Below, in pieces: positions 44,913 to 53,987 of a stretch of DNA of 64,000 bases. A model generated the notes under the pieces. That model saw nothing but the letters and a program-made list of their open reading frames with translations, ran no database searches and was not told the origin of the DNA. A program made the translations under genes and the position numbers. This DNA comes from CAG-826 sp964504595 (lineage in GTDB: Bacteria; Bacillota_I; Bacilli_A; RFN20; CAG-826). The stretch is taken from the NCBI GenBank assembly GCA_964504595.1, contig CAZDEE010000005.1:10862-74861 (forward strand), given 5' to 3'. The first letter of the stretch is position 1, and each line of letters starts with the position of its first letter.

Positions 44913-46139
44913 ATGATTTCTAAAGTAATATCTAGTGGAATTATGATTTTACTTTTGAGTCTTTCAATTAACATTGGAGGTAATAATGTTAAAAAGGTTT
45001 CTAGAAATATAGATAATTCATTATTTGATAGTTTGGTTTCTTTCTCTATGGAAAGTGGGGGAGAGATATTATCAAATAACAACTTTAATACTGTTTATTC
45101 ACCACTTAGCTTATATAGTGTTTTATCAGTTATGTCTACTTTAACTAATGAGGAAAGTGATTCATATTATGAACTATCAGAAGCGTTACAAATTAATAAA
45201 ACATCTATTGAAAATAGCTTTAAATTATTAAAAAAAGATATTCGTAATGGATTAAAGAAATGTAATGTTACTAATTCTCTTTGGTATGACAATGTTGATA
45301 ATATTTATAATGAAGAGTTTTTAAAAGAACAAACTAATAAAGTATATGTCACATTGAAAAAAGAAGATTTTAAAAAGAATGGACCATCCGCTTTTGCGGG
45401 GTTTATTAAGAAATCAACAAATGGTTTAATTGATCCTGATCCTAATGATTTTGATTATATGAAAAATAATAATTTTGCCTTATTAAATACGATTTATTAT
45501 AACGGAACTTGGTCTAAAAAGTTTGATAATAATCATAATATACAATTTATTAATGATAAAGGTATTAGTAAAGAATATACTTCAATAAGCAAAGAAGAAG
45601 ATGTTTATTATTATAATGATGTTCGTATTAATTCAATTAGAATGGATTATAAAGATGGAGCGTATATAATTATGGTTAAGCCAATAGATAATTCTAATGA
45701 AACATTAAATGATATTATGAAGGATTATGGATATTTAAGTAGAATCCTTTCTCATTATCGAGATGTAGATGTGTTAACGAAAAGAGAAATTATTATTGAT
45801 ATTCCTAAATTTGAAGTAAAGTCAACTTTTGATTTAAATGATCATATTAAAGATGATTTAGGTATTAACGCTATTTATGAATTAAGTAATAAAGAGTTTT
45901 CTCCAATGCTTAATAGTCCAGATTGTTATTTTAAAATGACTGAAATTAAACAAATGAGTTACATAAAAGTGGATGAAAAAGGAACTAAAGTAGCCGCAGC
46001 AACATTTTCATTTGGATGTGGAGGCAATATGGCTATGCAACCGGTAAATTTTACTGTCGATAAGTCAACGTTATATATTATTAATTCAAAAACTGATATC
46101 CCGATGTTTATGGGAGTTATTAGAGATGTAGGAGAGTAG
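44913..46139 (+). CDS. Secreted serpin (serine protease inhibitor)
   Basis: The 408-residue protein has a signal peptide (ISSGIMILLLSLSIN) and the serpin fold markers FNTVYSPLSLYSVLSV, LNTIYYNGTWSKKF, and the reactive-centre hinge DEKGTKVAAAT (354-364, canonical E-x-G-T-E-A-A-A-A-T). Counting from the hinge places the scissile bond in the Gly-Gly-Asn-Met stretch (about 370-373). Serpins inhibit proteases by trapping them. Secreted examples in gut bacteria target host or microbial proteases. ATG 44913 has GAGGTGATAAAT upstream. A small gene follows 6 bases later. Confidence 0.88.
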   Translation: MISKVISSGIMILLLSLSINIGGNNVKKVSRNIDNSLFDSLVSFSMESGGEILSNNNFNTVYSPLSLYSVLSVMSTLTNEESDSYYELSEALQINKTSIENSFKLLKKDIRNGLKKCNVTNSLWYDNVDNIYNEEFLKEQTNKVYVTLKKEDFKKNGPSAFAGFIKKSTNGLIDPDPNDFDYMKNNNFALLNTIYYNGTWSKKFDNNHNIQFINDKGISKEYTSISKEEDVYYYNDVRINSIRMDYKDGAYIIMVKPIDNSNETLNDIMKDYGYLSRILSHYRDVDVLTKREIIIDIPKFEVKSTFDLNDHIKDDLGINAIYELSNKEFSPMLNSPDCYFKMTEIKQMSYIKVDEKGTKVAAATFSFGCGGNMAMQPVNFTVDKSTLYIINSKTDIPMFMGVIRDVGE

Positions 46140-46145
46140 AATAAA

Positions 46146-46439
46146 TTGGAAATAATCGTTTGTAAAAGTTTAAATCAAATTAAAGAGCAGTATATGTTTT
46201 ATGATAAGATAGATGAACAAGATTATCATAAAGAATTAGACAAAGATATAAGTTATGATTTAAATGATGAAAAGTGGATTTCTTTACTTGCATTTAAAGA
46301 ATCTTTATCAAAATTAAAAGATAATTTAGATAATAATATATCTTCTGTATTTATTTTTGATGTTGATAATGAAAAGAAAATGAATATATTTAAAACATTA
46401 TTAGAAAAGTATAGTTGTAAGGTTGTTTATTTGTTTTAA
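46146..46439 (+). CDS. Small hypothetical protein downstream of serpin
   Basis: The 97-residue protein starts at a TTG with AGGAG about 10 bases upstream in the serpin stop region. It alternates helices and strands (SSVFIFDVDNEKKMNIFKTLLEKYSCKVVYLF). No family recognised. It appears co-transcribed with the serpin and may be translationally coupled. Confidence 0.5.
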   Translation: MEIIVCKSLNQIKEQYMFYDKIDEQDYHKELDKDISYDLNDEKWISLLAFKESLSKLKDNLDNNISSVFIFDVDNEKKMNIFKTLLEKYSCKVVYLF

Positions 46440-46448
46440 TTGTTATTT

Positions 46449-46474
46449 AGTAGTGAGTCTCTCACTACTTTTTA
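46449..46474 (+). terminator. Intrinsic terminator after serpin operon
   Basis: AGTAGTGAG (46449-46457) and CTCACTACT (46461-46469) with a 3-base loop, followed by TTTTT. Confidence 0.9.
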
Positions 46475-46657
46475 AATACTTTAGAATAATAAAAGGATGC
46501 ATTTTGACATCTTAAGATATTGTGGTTTTAAAGAGAAAATAATTAAAGCGTTTGATTTTAATTTGTTTGTAATTAGGCTATAATAAATAAAGCGGGATAA
46601 TTGTATTTATTAATCGCAATTAATAACGAATTTAATTAGTAAGAAGGTAAACAAAGC

Positions 46658-47872
46658 ATGAAGTCATTAAAAGAATTATTTGTTGTTGGTCCTGGTCCTT
46701 CATCTAGTCATACAATAGGGCCTAAGAAAGCTGCAGAAATATTTAAAAAGAAGTATTCAGAAGCTTCTTCTTTTAAAGTTATTCTTTATGGATCTTTAGC
46801 GCTAACTGGTAAAGGACATTTAACAGATTATATCATTTTAAAGGTTCTAGGAGAAAATAGCGAAGTGATATTTAACTATAATGAAACAAATATTCCTCAT
46901 CCTAATACAATGGATTTTATAGCTTTTAATAATACAATGGAAGTTATTGGTCAAAATCGTTTCTTTTCATTAGGTGGAGGAGCAATATCAATTGAAAATG
47001 AAAGTTTTCATGAACCGAAGGAAGTTTATCCATTTAATTCATTTGATGAAATGAATAAATGTTTAGAACAATTAAAATCAAATAATTATTATGAATTAGT
47101 TTATAAATATGAAGATAGTGATATTGAAGATTATCTTACATATTGTTTAAAAACGATGTTTAATTGTGTCGAAACTGGTTTAAATAAAACTGGAATTATA
47201 CCAGGTAAGTTACAACTCGAAAGAGTGGCAAAAGAGATATATCTTTCCGCAATAGATGAATCGACTTCTAATGATGAAAGAAGGACTTTATTAATTTCTT
47301 CATTTGCTTACGCTGTAAGTGAAAATAATGCTTCCGGATTTGATGTTGTAACCGCACCAACATGTGGAAGTGCGGGAGTTATTCCAGCTGTTTTATATTA
47401 TGAGTATAAATATAATAACCGGACAATTAAAGAACTAGTTCATGCATTAATGGTCGCAGGATTAATCGGTAATATTGTAAAAAAAATGGCGACTATATCT
47501 GGCGCGGTTGGTGGATGCCAAGCAGAAATTGGTACCGCAACTATGATGGCGGCAGGAGCGATATCTTCATTATATGGTTTGAAGAATTATCAAATTGAAT
47601 ATGCTTCTGAACTTGCTTTAGAGCATATGTTAGGCTTAACTTGTGATCCTGTATTAGGATATGTACAAATTCCTTGTATTGAAAGAAATGCTGGTTCTGC
47701 TTTAAGAGCGTATGATGCCTTTCTGTATGCAAAAATTATATCATCTAAAAGAAAGAATCGGATTTCTTTAGATGATGTTGTGCGTGCAATGAAAATTACT
47801 GGTGATGAATTGAGCGCGGATTATAAAGAAACATCACAAGGTGGACTTGCTAAAGTCTACAGAAATAAATAA
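46658..47872 (+). CDS. sdaA: Iron-sulfur-dependent L-serine dehydratase, single chain
   Basis: This 404-residue protein is the one-chain form of L-serine ammonia-lyase: the beta-like N-terminus (LFVVGPGPSSSHTIGP) is joined to the alpha domain. Cysteines expected to hold the 4Fe-4S cluster occur in TAPTCGSAG, AVGGCQAEIG and GLTCDPV ... IPCIERNA. It deaminates serine to pyruvate. It is preceded by a TATAAT-bearing region and followed by a tRNA on the opposite strand. Confidence 0.9.
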   Translation: MKSLKELFVVGPGPSSSHTIGPKKAAEIFKKKYSEASSFKVILYGSLALTGKGHLTDYIILKVLGENSEVIFNYNETNIPHPNTMDFIAFNNTMEVIGQNRFFSLGGGAISIENESFHEPKEVYPFNSFDEMNKCLEQLKSNNYYELVYKYEDSDIEDYLTYCLKTMFNCVETGLNKTGIIPGKLQLERVAKEIYLSAIDESTSNDERRTLLISSFAYAVSENNASGFDVVTAPTCGSAGVIPAVLYYEYKYNNRTIKELVHALMVAGLIGNIVKKMATISGAVGGCQAEIGTATMMAAGAISSLYGLKNYQIEYASELALEHMLGLTCDPVLGYVQIPCIERNAGSALRAYDAFLYAKIISSKRKNRISLDDVVRAMKITGDELSADYKETSQGGLAKVYRNK

Positions 47873-47900
47873 AGCCATCTAAAAATATGGCAACTTTTTG
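47873..47900 (+). terminator. Weak terminator after serine dehydratase
   Basis: GCCAT (47873-47877) pairs with ATGGC (47887-47891), followed by AACTTTTT. The stem is short. Confidence 0.4.
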
Positions 47901-47906
47901 CTCTTT

Positions 47907-47983
47907 TGGCGTCCGTGGAGGAATTCGAATCCCCGACACCTGCCTTAGGAGGGCAGTGCTCTGTCCAGCTGAGCTACACGGAC
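47907..47983 (-). tRNA. tRNA-Arg (anticodon CCT)
   Basis: On the minus strand GTCCGTG pairs with CACGGAC. The anticodon arm CTGCC/GGCAG encloses CTCCTAA, giving CCT (reads AGG). The T-arm has GATTCGAATTC-type bases. CCA is encoded (complement of 47907-47909). Confidence 0.93.
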
Positions 47984-48239
47984 ATATAAAAAAATAACTA
48001 ATATGCTGAACTTTGAAATAATTTTTTTAAAAGTCAGCAACAAGATTATAGCAAAAAACATTTTTCATATAAAGTATGTATATTAAAAAACAATATAATT
48101 TAATGATTTAAAATGATATAATTTTTAGCAAGAAGGATATTGAATTTTTAAATGTAACTAAAAGTTATTTTTAATTAATACTTGTAGCGGATACTTATTA
48201 AAGTATTGGTATTATAATATTTTAAAAGGAGATAAATGT

Positions 48240-48992
48240 ATGAAGGCGTTAATTACTGGAGCGAGTTCAGGTATAGGTAGAGACTTAGCTATTGACTTAG
48301 CTAAAAGAGGGTACGATTTGATAATAGTGTCAAGAAGAGAAGATAAACTATTAGAAATTAAAGAAATGTTGAATGTCGACGTTCAAGTAATACCATTAGA
48401 TTTAGGTAAAAAAGAAAATTGTTATTATTTGTTTAATCTTCTTAAAAATCAAGATATCGATATTTTGATAAACAATGCAGGATTTGGCTATTTAGGCGAA
48501 TTTAAGGATATGAAAACAGATAAAATTGAAAATATGATAGATTTAAATGTCACAAGTTTAACTATTTTATTTAATCTCTTTTTAGGTGAATTTACAAAAA
48601 GAAATAATGGTTTTATATTAAATGTTGCTTCTTCATCAGTTTATACATTTGGACCTTTAATGAGTGAATATTACGCTACTAAGTCATATGTGTATCAGTT
48701 AACTAGAAGTGTTAGTGAAGAATTAAGACAAAGCAAATCAAAAGTTAAAGTATCAGTTTTATGTCCAGGACCGGTTAAAACTGAATTTAATGAAACCGCG
48801 AATGCAAATAATTGTGGTTCTGCATATAAAAGTGATTATGTCGCAAAATACGCACTTGATAAAATGTTTAAAGGCAAAAAAGTTATTGTTCCAGGTATAA
48901 AAATTAAAATAAGAAAGTTTTTTGCAAAGTTTGTTAGTGAAAAATGGCTTTTACGTATTGGTTATTTATTTCAAAAGAAGAAAATCCGTTAA
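48240..48992 (+). CDS. Short-chain dehydrogenase (YqjQ-like)
   Basis: The 250-residue SDR has TGASSGIG (6-13), NNAG (78-81) and the catalytic Y144-x3-K148 in EYYATK with a serine in NVASSS. R11-like or other cofactor-specifying residues (SRREDK after strand 2) favour NADP(H). Substrate unknown. Its C-terminus has a basic amphipathic tail (FFAKFVSEKWLLRIGYLFQKKK) that may sit on the membrane. It is followed closely by tRNA-Arg. Confidence 0.85.
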   Translation: MKALITGASSGIGRDLAIDLAKRGYDLIIVSRREDKLLEIKEMLNVDVQVIPLDLGKKENCYYLFNLLKNQDIDILINNAGFGYLGEFKDMKTDKIENMIDLNVTSLTILFNLFLGEFTKRNNGFILNVASSSVYTFGPLMSEYYATKSYVYQLTRSVSEELRQSKSKVKVSVLCPGPVKTEFNETANANNCGSAYKSDYVAKYALDKMFKGKKVIVPGIKIKIRKFFAKFVSEKWLLRIGYLFQKKKIR

Positions 48993-49033
48993 TCATTGAA
49001 TGATGTTTTTTTAAATGGTAAAATATTTAAGCT

Positions 49034-49110
49034 GTCCCCGTAGCTCAGGTGGATAGAGTACAACCCTCCGAAGGTTGGGGTCGCACGTTCGAATCGTGTC
49101 GGGGACGCCA
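49034..49110 (+). tRNA. tRNA-Arg (anticodon CCG)
   Basis: GTCCCCG pairs with CGGGGAC. The anticodon arm CAACC/GGTTG encloses CTCCGAA, giving CCG. GTTCGAATC in the T-arm. CCA encoded at 49108-49110. Confidence 0.94.
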
Positions 49111-49767
49111 AAAAAATGCAAAACTGTAATAGAGTAGGAATTATATAAAAATTTATAATTTATAGGAAATTACAGTTTATAAGCAGTCAAAAAAGTTAAA
49201 GAACTTGAATGTAGAAATCTGAGTTTTTAATACTAAATTAGGTATAGGGGTTACATATGATTTAAGTCGAAGTGACAATTTTTTATTGTTTCTATTTTCT
49301 CATCGATATTCGGAGTATGTAAGAGAAGAAAAGATGGACTTAATGAATGAAAATATTTCCTTGTTAGATAACTATATTAAATTAGAGGGGATTAATAATT
49401 AAACCTTACTTGGATGTTTATATAATGAAGTAAAAACGTAATAAATATGCAAAAATTTTTAAAAAATTATTTTGTTATGCTACACTAATAACGAGGCGAT
49501 GGATATGGTTTTGAAATAATTAACAATGTCCAAAAGCTTAAACAAAGTGAGTACGTTAAATATCTTGGAATATCACTTATTAGTAGTTATTATAATTATG
49601 AAAACGATGTTAGCAAGATTAGATTATAGCAAAACAAAACAAATTGACGGAATTCTCTATCAGAATGTTAAAAAATTCTTAAAGCAATTGTGAGCTTTAT
49701 ATATTAATTAATTATTTAAAATGTATTTTCTTGTTTAAAATTATATATGTAAGGAAAGGTGATGTTA
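49111..49767. other. Gene-poor stretch with decayed reading-frame fragments
   Basis: No intact gene. Two short open stretches lack credible starts: one encodes about 60 residues with a YDLSRSDNFLLF... HRYSEYVREEKMDLMNENISLLDNY-like sequence ending near 49402. The other encodes about 40 residues (GFEIINNVQKLKQSEYVKYLGIS...) ending near 49629. They look like remnants of lost genes next to a tRNA. No family could be named. Confidence 0.45.
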
Positions 49768-50139
49768 ATGGATATTTATGAATCTTCTGAAGATTATTTA
49801 GAAACTATTTTGATCTTGAAGGAAAAAAATGATGTGGTTAGATCTATTGATATTGCAAGAAGTATGCATTTCTCTAAACCTAGCGTTAGTGTGGCAATGA
49901 AAAAACTTAAAGAAAATGGTTATATAAATGTTGATAGTGAAGGTCATATTTCACTAACGGAATTAGGCTATGAGATTGCTTCTAAAACATATGAAAAACA
50001 TCAAATTCTTGTTTCAGCATTAATTGGTTTAGGAGTTAGTGAAAGTCAAGCAAGGGAAGATGCTTGCAAAATTGAACACGATTTAAGTGAAGAATCATTT
50101 AAAGCGATAAAGAAATATATTCAAAATATGGAGAAATAA
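49768..50139 (+). CDS. DtxR/MntR-family metal-dependent regulator
   Basis: The 123-residue protein has the DtxR signature YESSEDYLETILIL, the winged HTH (VRSIDIARSMHFSKPSVSVAMKKLKENGYINVD) and the metal/dimerisation helix with EHDLSEESF. Lacking a C-terminal SH3 domain, it resembles MntR/IdeR-short forms. It probably represses the feo operon immediately downstream when Fe(II) (or Mn) is replete. The ATG at 49768 is favoured because the E-S-S-E-D start matches the family; GTG 49759 is less likely. Confidence 0.88.
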   Translation: MDIYESSEDYLETILILKEKNDVVRSIDIARSMHFSKPSVSVAMKKLKENGYINVDSEGHISLTELGYEIASKTYEKHQILVSALIGLGVSESQAREDACKIEHDLSEESFKAIKKYIQNMEK

Positions 50140-50162
50140 GGAGCCATTAAGGTTCCTTTTTT
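50139..50162 (+). terminator. Intrinsic terminator after the DtxR gene
   Basis: GGAGCC (50140-50145) pairs with GGTTCC (50151-50156), one G-U, followed by TTTTTT. Confidence 0.7.
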
Positions 50163-50192
50163 GCTAGTATAAACATAGTTTATAAATGAAAG

Positions 50193-50208
50193 GTTAGTTT
50201 TCACTAAC
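50193..50208. promoter_or_regulatory. Palindrome GTTAGTTTTCACTAAC
   Basis: A 16-bp inverted repeat followed by seven T, so it could act as a second terminator. Its half sites match those of the operator at 50261-50276 (GTTAGT and ACTAAC), so it may also bind the DtxR-type regulator. Confidence 0.5.
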
Positions 50209-50224
50209 TTTTTTTAAAAAACTA

Positions 50225-50276
50225 TTGCATTTTCATAAACACGGGTTTATAATCATGCTAGTTAGTTGGAACTAAC
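50225..50276 (+). promoter_or_regulatory. feo promoter with DtxR-box-like operator
   Basis: TTGCAT (50225-50230) and TATAAT (50248-50253) are 17 bases apart. The palindrome GTTAGTTGGAACTAAC at 50261-50276 begins at the expected start site. Its TTAG...CTAA half sites resemble the DtxR/IdeR box core. Bound regulator would block initiation. Confidence 0.7.
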
Positions 50277-50296
50277 TCATATAAGGAGGTATATCT

Positions 50297-50509
50297 ATGC
50301 CAATCGTTATTGCACCACTTAACAGAACTTTAAGAATCATTAAAATTTTAGCTCAAGACAAAGTAAAGAAACATTTGGAAAGCTTAGGATTAACTGTCGA
50401 TTCTTTAGTAACGGTTATTTCAAACACAAATGGAAGTGTTATTCTTCAAGTTAAAGATGGAAGATTAGCCCTTGACCATGATATAGCTACTAAAATTCTA
50501 GTTGCGTAA
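50297..50509 (+). CDS. feoA: FeoA-domain protein (first)
   Basis: The 70-residue FeoA/SH3-like protein (MPIVIAPLNRTLRIIKILAQDKVKKHLESLGL ... SVILQVKDGRLALDHDIATKILV) has the features of FeoA family proteins. FeoA helps FeoB transport Fe(II). A second FeoA gene follows after 13 bases. Strong AAGGAGG site upstream. Confidence 0.88.
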   Translation: MPIVIAPLNRTLRIIKILAQDKVKKHLESLGLTVDSLVTVISNTNGSVILQVKDGRLALDHDIATKILVA

Positions 50510-50522
50510 AGGGAGGATAAAT

Positions 50523-50762
50523 ATGCTAAAAACACTAGACAAATTTGAAATTGGCGAGACTGGCCAAATTGTCAAAGTTGATGGCGAAGGAAGAATTCGA
50601 CGTCGATTATTTGACATGGGTGTTACTCCGGGAGCGGAAGTAATACTAAGAAAAAAAGCTCCACTTGGTGATCCATTAGAAGTAACAATTCGTGGATATG
50701 AATTAACATTAAGAAAAAGTGAAGCTTGTTTTGTAACATTAGAATCAAGGGGGAACAAATAA
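50523..50762 (+). CDS. feoA: FeoA-domain protein (second)
   Basis: The 79-residue protein has the typical FeoA GEGRIRRRLFDMGVTPGAEVILRKKAPLGDPLEVTIRGYELTLRKSEA pattern. It is a separate chain from the first FeoA, so the two may associate. ATG 50523 (GGGAGGATAAAT) is used. The stop overlaps feoB by one base. Confidence 0.9.
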   Translation: MLKTLDKFEIGETGQIVKVDGEGRIRRRLFDMGVTPGAEVILRKKAPLGDPLEVTIRGYELTLRKSEACFVTLESRGNK

Positions 50763-53041
50763 TGAAAAATTTTGCTCTTGCTGGAAATCCTAATTCAGGA
50801 AAAACAACTTTATTTAATTCACTTACAGGAAGTACCGCACACGTTGGTAACTGGCCTGGTGTTACTGTTGATAAAAAAGAAGGTACTTATAAGAAACTTA
50901 GTGAACCGGTTAATATATTAGATTTACCAGGTATTTACTCTTTGTCACCTTATACACCAGAAGAAGTTATTTCAAGACATTATATATTAGAGGAAAAACC
51001 AGACTGTATCATTAACATCATCGATGCAACAAATTTAGAAAGAAACTTATATCTTACTACGCAAATTCTTGAAATCGATGTTCCAGTGGTTGTTGCCTTA
51101 AATATGATTGATGTAGTTGAAAAACAAGGTGATAAAATTGATGTTAAAGAATTAGAAAAGAAATTAGGTGTTCCAGTTGTTTCTATTTCCGCATTAAAAG
51201 AAGACAATATAGATAAACTTATGCAAGTTGCTTATAAAGCTTCTTTAGAAAAGAGAAATGGGCATACAATTATTGAAAATAAAGAATTATTACATCTTAT
51301 TGGTGATATTAAAATTGCTTTTAAGGGTAAAAAGGTTAACAATCCATTATTCCACGCAATTAAGCTTGTCGAAAATGATGAATTAGAAGTTAAAGAACAC
51401 GAAGATTTATTAGGAATGGTCGATGAATTTAAAGAGACATTCAATGATGAAGTGTTTGGATCTGATTTTGAAGCTTTAATTGCGGATGCAAGATATAAAT
51501 ATATTTCAAAATATTTTGCCCCAGTAATTACTAAAAAAGAAAAAGATACAAAAAAATTAACAATGTCCGATCGTATTGACCGAATATTAACAAATAAATG
51601 GGCAGGTATTCCAATTTTCTTGGTTATCTTATTCTTAGTCTTCCATTTAACATTCTCAACAAATTTCTTATTCTTAGGAGGATTGTTTAAGGATGCAAGT
51701 GCAAGTTTTGAAGGCTCAGCATTTGAAGGATTAATTTGGACTAGTGAAGGATTAAATTCTCCAGGTGCAATTCTATTTAACTTGATGGATTGTATAACTG
51801 CATTGCTAGGTGATGCAGTAGCGGGCTTAATTGAAGGAACGCCATTATGGGTTCAAGGACTTATTAACGATGGTATCTTAGGTGGCGTATTTAGCGTCCT
51901 AAGCTTTGTTCCACAAATACTTATCTTATTCTTATTCTTCTCAATTTTAGAAGATTCCGGATATATGGCTCGTGTTGCTTTTATCTTAGATAGAATTTTT
52001 AGAAAATTTGGTTTATCTGGAAGAGCATTTATGCCAATGATTATGGGATTTGGATGCTCAGTTCCAGCAATTATTAATACAAGAACACTTGCCGATGAAA
52101 ATGAAAGAACCGCAACTGTAAGAGTTATTCCATTCTTCTCTTGTGGAGCAAAATTACCAATCTTAACCGCAATTGCAGGTGCGATTGTTAGTTCATTCGG
52201 TGTCGGTAATGCTGATTTTATTACTTATGCGATGTATATCTTAGGAATGGTGACCGCGATTGTTAGTGTCATCTTAATGAGAAAGACTACAATGAAAGGT
52301 GAAGTACCACCATTCATTATGGAATTACCTGCATATCACGCACCACAATTTAAATCATTAATGATTCACTTGTGGGATAAATTAAAACATTATATTAAAA
52401 AAGCATTTACAATTATTTTAGCTTCAACAATTGTTATTTGGTTTTTATCGAACTTTAGCTTCGCTTATGAATTCTTACCAGAAACTAGAATTATTGAAGG
52501 AGAAGAAATCTTTGCAAACTTCAGAATGGATGAAAGTATTTTAGGTGGATTAGGAAACTTAATCGCACCATTATTCGCTCCTCTTGGATTTGGTAGTAAT
52601 TTAGGAACATTTGGCTGGGTCTTCGCAGTAGCCGCTGTAACAGGACTTATTGCCAAAGAAAATGTTATTGCAACATTTGGTACATTAGCAGCTTGTGTTG
52701 CCGGAACATATGTCGCATCTGAAGATGGTGTTGCGGAAGTCATGGCTATGATTCAAGCAACAGGTGTTACAATTCCTGCGTTAATTGCCTTTATTGCCTT
52801 CAATATGACAACAATTCCTTGCTTTGCTGCAGTTGCAACTGCTAAAGGAGAATTGTTAGATAAGAAATTTAAAGGAACATTGGTATTCTGGCTTGTCACT
52901 TCATACATTGTTTCCATGATGATTTATGTTATCGGATCATGGTGGTGGACAGCATTTATATTCGCTGGTCTTGCTGTTCTTGCAGTACTTATTATTAATT
53001 ACTATAATAAGCAACAAGAATTAAAAGGACTTAACGCTTAA
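50762..53041 (+). CDS. feoB: Ferrous iron transporter FeoB
   Basis: The 759-residue protein has an N-terminal G-protein domain (G1 GNPNSGKT at 8-15, G3 DLPG, G4 NMID), a helical linker, and a polytopic membrane domain with two GATE motifs (SGRAFMPMIMGFGCSVPAII and a later PALIAFIAFNMTTIPC). It imports Fe(II). ATG 50762 overlaps the feoA stop and is the correct start. Confidence 0.95.
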   Translation: MKNFALAGNPNSGKTTLFNSLTGSTAHVGNWPGVTVDKKEGTYKKLSEPVNILDLPGIYSLSPYTPEEVISRHYILEEKPDCIINIIDATNLERNLYLTTQILEIDVPVVVALNMIDVVEKQGDKIDVKELEKKLGVPVVSISALKEDNIDKLMQVAYKASLEKRNGHTIIENKELLHLIGDIKIAFKGKKVNNPLFHAIKLVENDELEVKEHEDLLGMVDEFKETFNDEVFGSDFEALIADARYKYISKYFAPVITKKEKDTKKLTMSDRIDRILTNKWAGIPIFLVILFLVFHLTFSTNFLFLGGLFKDASASFEGSAFEGLIWTSEGLNSPGAILFNLMDCITALLGDAVAGLIEGTPLWVQGLINDGILGGVFSVLSFVPQILILFLFFSILEDSGYMARVAFILDRIFRKFGLSGRAFMPMIMGFGCSVPAIINTRTLADENERTATVRVIPFFSCGAKLPILTAIAGAIVSSFGVGNADFITYAMYILGMVTAIVSVILMRKTTMKGEVPPFIMELPAYHAPQFKSLMIHLWDKLKHYIKKAFTIILASTIVIWFLSNFSFAYEFLPETRIIEGEEIFANFRMDESILGGLGNLIAPLFAPLGFGSNLGTFGWVFAVAAVTGLIAKENVIATFGTLAACVAGTYVASEDGVAEVMAMIQATGVTIPALIAFIAFNMTTIPCFAAVATAKGELLDKKFKGTLVFWLVTSYIVSMMIYVIGSWWWTAFIFAGLAVLAVLIINYYNKQQELKGLNA

Positions 53042-53208
53042 TGATATTTGAAATTATTTTTGCGATTTTAGTAGTTGCGTTCGTTGTTTATATTTTTGGA
53101 AAAGAAATATATAAAAAGAAAAAGCATTTACCAAGCGATGAGTGTTGTGCTTGTTCGAAAAGCAAAGTTAGATGGGTTAAAGAATATCGAAAATGTAATA
53201 AAAAGTAA
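53041..53208 (+). CDS. FeoB-associated Cys-rich membrane protein
   Basis: A 55-residue protein starting where feoB ends (TAATG overlap): one N-terminal helix (IFEIIFAILVVAFVVYIFGK), then a basic, cysteine-containing tail with CCAC and a final Cys. This matches the small FeoB-associated Cys-rich proteins of Firmicutes, which may help iron delivery or complex assembly. Confidence 0.85.
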   Translation: MIFEIIFAILVVAFVVYIFGKEIYKKKKHLPSDECCACSKSKVRWVKEYRKCNKK

Positions 53209-53226
53209 ACTTCTATAAATGTCTAG

Positions 53227-53256
53227 ACCTATGGATTGATGTCCATAGGTTTTTTC
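53227..53256 (+). terminator. Intrinsic terminator of the feo operon
   Basis: ACCTATGGA (53227-53235) and TCCATAGGT (53242-53250) form a perfect stem, followed by seven T. Confidence 0.92.
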
Positions 53257-53315
53257 TTGACTAAATAAGAAAAAATAGGTAGATTATTTCTATTAATTAG
53301 AAAGGATTTGGAAAT

Positions 53316-53987
53316 ATGATTGAAAATGTAAAATTACCTAATTATAGTAAGAAAGAAGAAAAAATTAATTTTATAACACATCTATTAGGTATTGGATTAG
53401 GGGTATTCGCACTTATTATTTTTATAGTTTTTATTATTTTAAAAGAAATATTATTTGTCGATGCACTTTCTTTAATTATTTATGCTTTAAGCATGATTAT
53501 ATTGTATTTAATGAGTTCTCTTTATCATGGTATTAAAAATGAAAAACATAAGAAATTATTTCGTTTAATAGATCATAGTACTATTTATTTATTAATCGCG
53601 GGAACTTACACTCCAATATGTTTAATACCTTTAAAACATTTATTATTTGGAAATATTAGTTTAATAGTGGTATGGAGTTGCGCGATTGTTGGCATAATAT
53701 TAAATATGTGCTTTTTTAATAAAAAAACAACTTCTGTAGTATCTATGTTTATATATGTTATCGCCGGATGGATTATTATTTGCGGTGTAAAAGATGTCAT
53801 TAATTATTGGGGAATACCAGGATTTTTATGGACCTTAATTGGCGGTATAATATATACAGTTGGTATTTTATTTTATGGTTTAGGTAAACAAAAACCATAT
53901 CGTCATGCGATATGGCATATGTTTGTTTTTTTAGGAAGTTTAATACAGTTCTTAGGTATTTTCTTAGAAATTGTTTTAGTTTATTAG
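53316..53987 (+). CDS. Hemolysin III / PAQR-family membrane protein
   Basis: The 223-residue protein has about seven membrane helices and the family histidines/serine: NFITHLLGIGLGV, SSLYHGIKNEKHKKLFRLIDHSTIYLLIAGTYTPI, and the terminal RHAIWHMFVFLGSL. PAQR proteins bind a zinc ion through these histidines and are linked to membrane-lipid fluidity in bacteria. Its last four bases overlap, tail to tail, the GtrA gene. Confidence 0.88.
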   Translation: MIENVKLPNYSKKEEKINFITHLLGIGLGVFALIIFIVFIILKEILFVDALSLIIYALSMIILYLMSSLYHGIKNEKHKKLFRLIDHSTIYLLIAGTYTPICLIPLKHLLFGNISLIVVWSCAIVGIILNMCFFNKKTTSVVSMFIYVIAGWIIICGVKDVINYWGIPGFLWTLIGGIIYTVGILFYGLGKQKPYRHAIWHMFVFLGSLIQFLGIFLEIVLVY

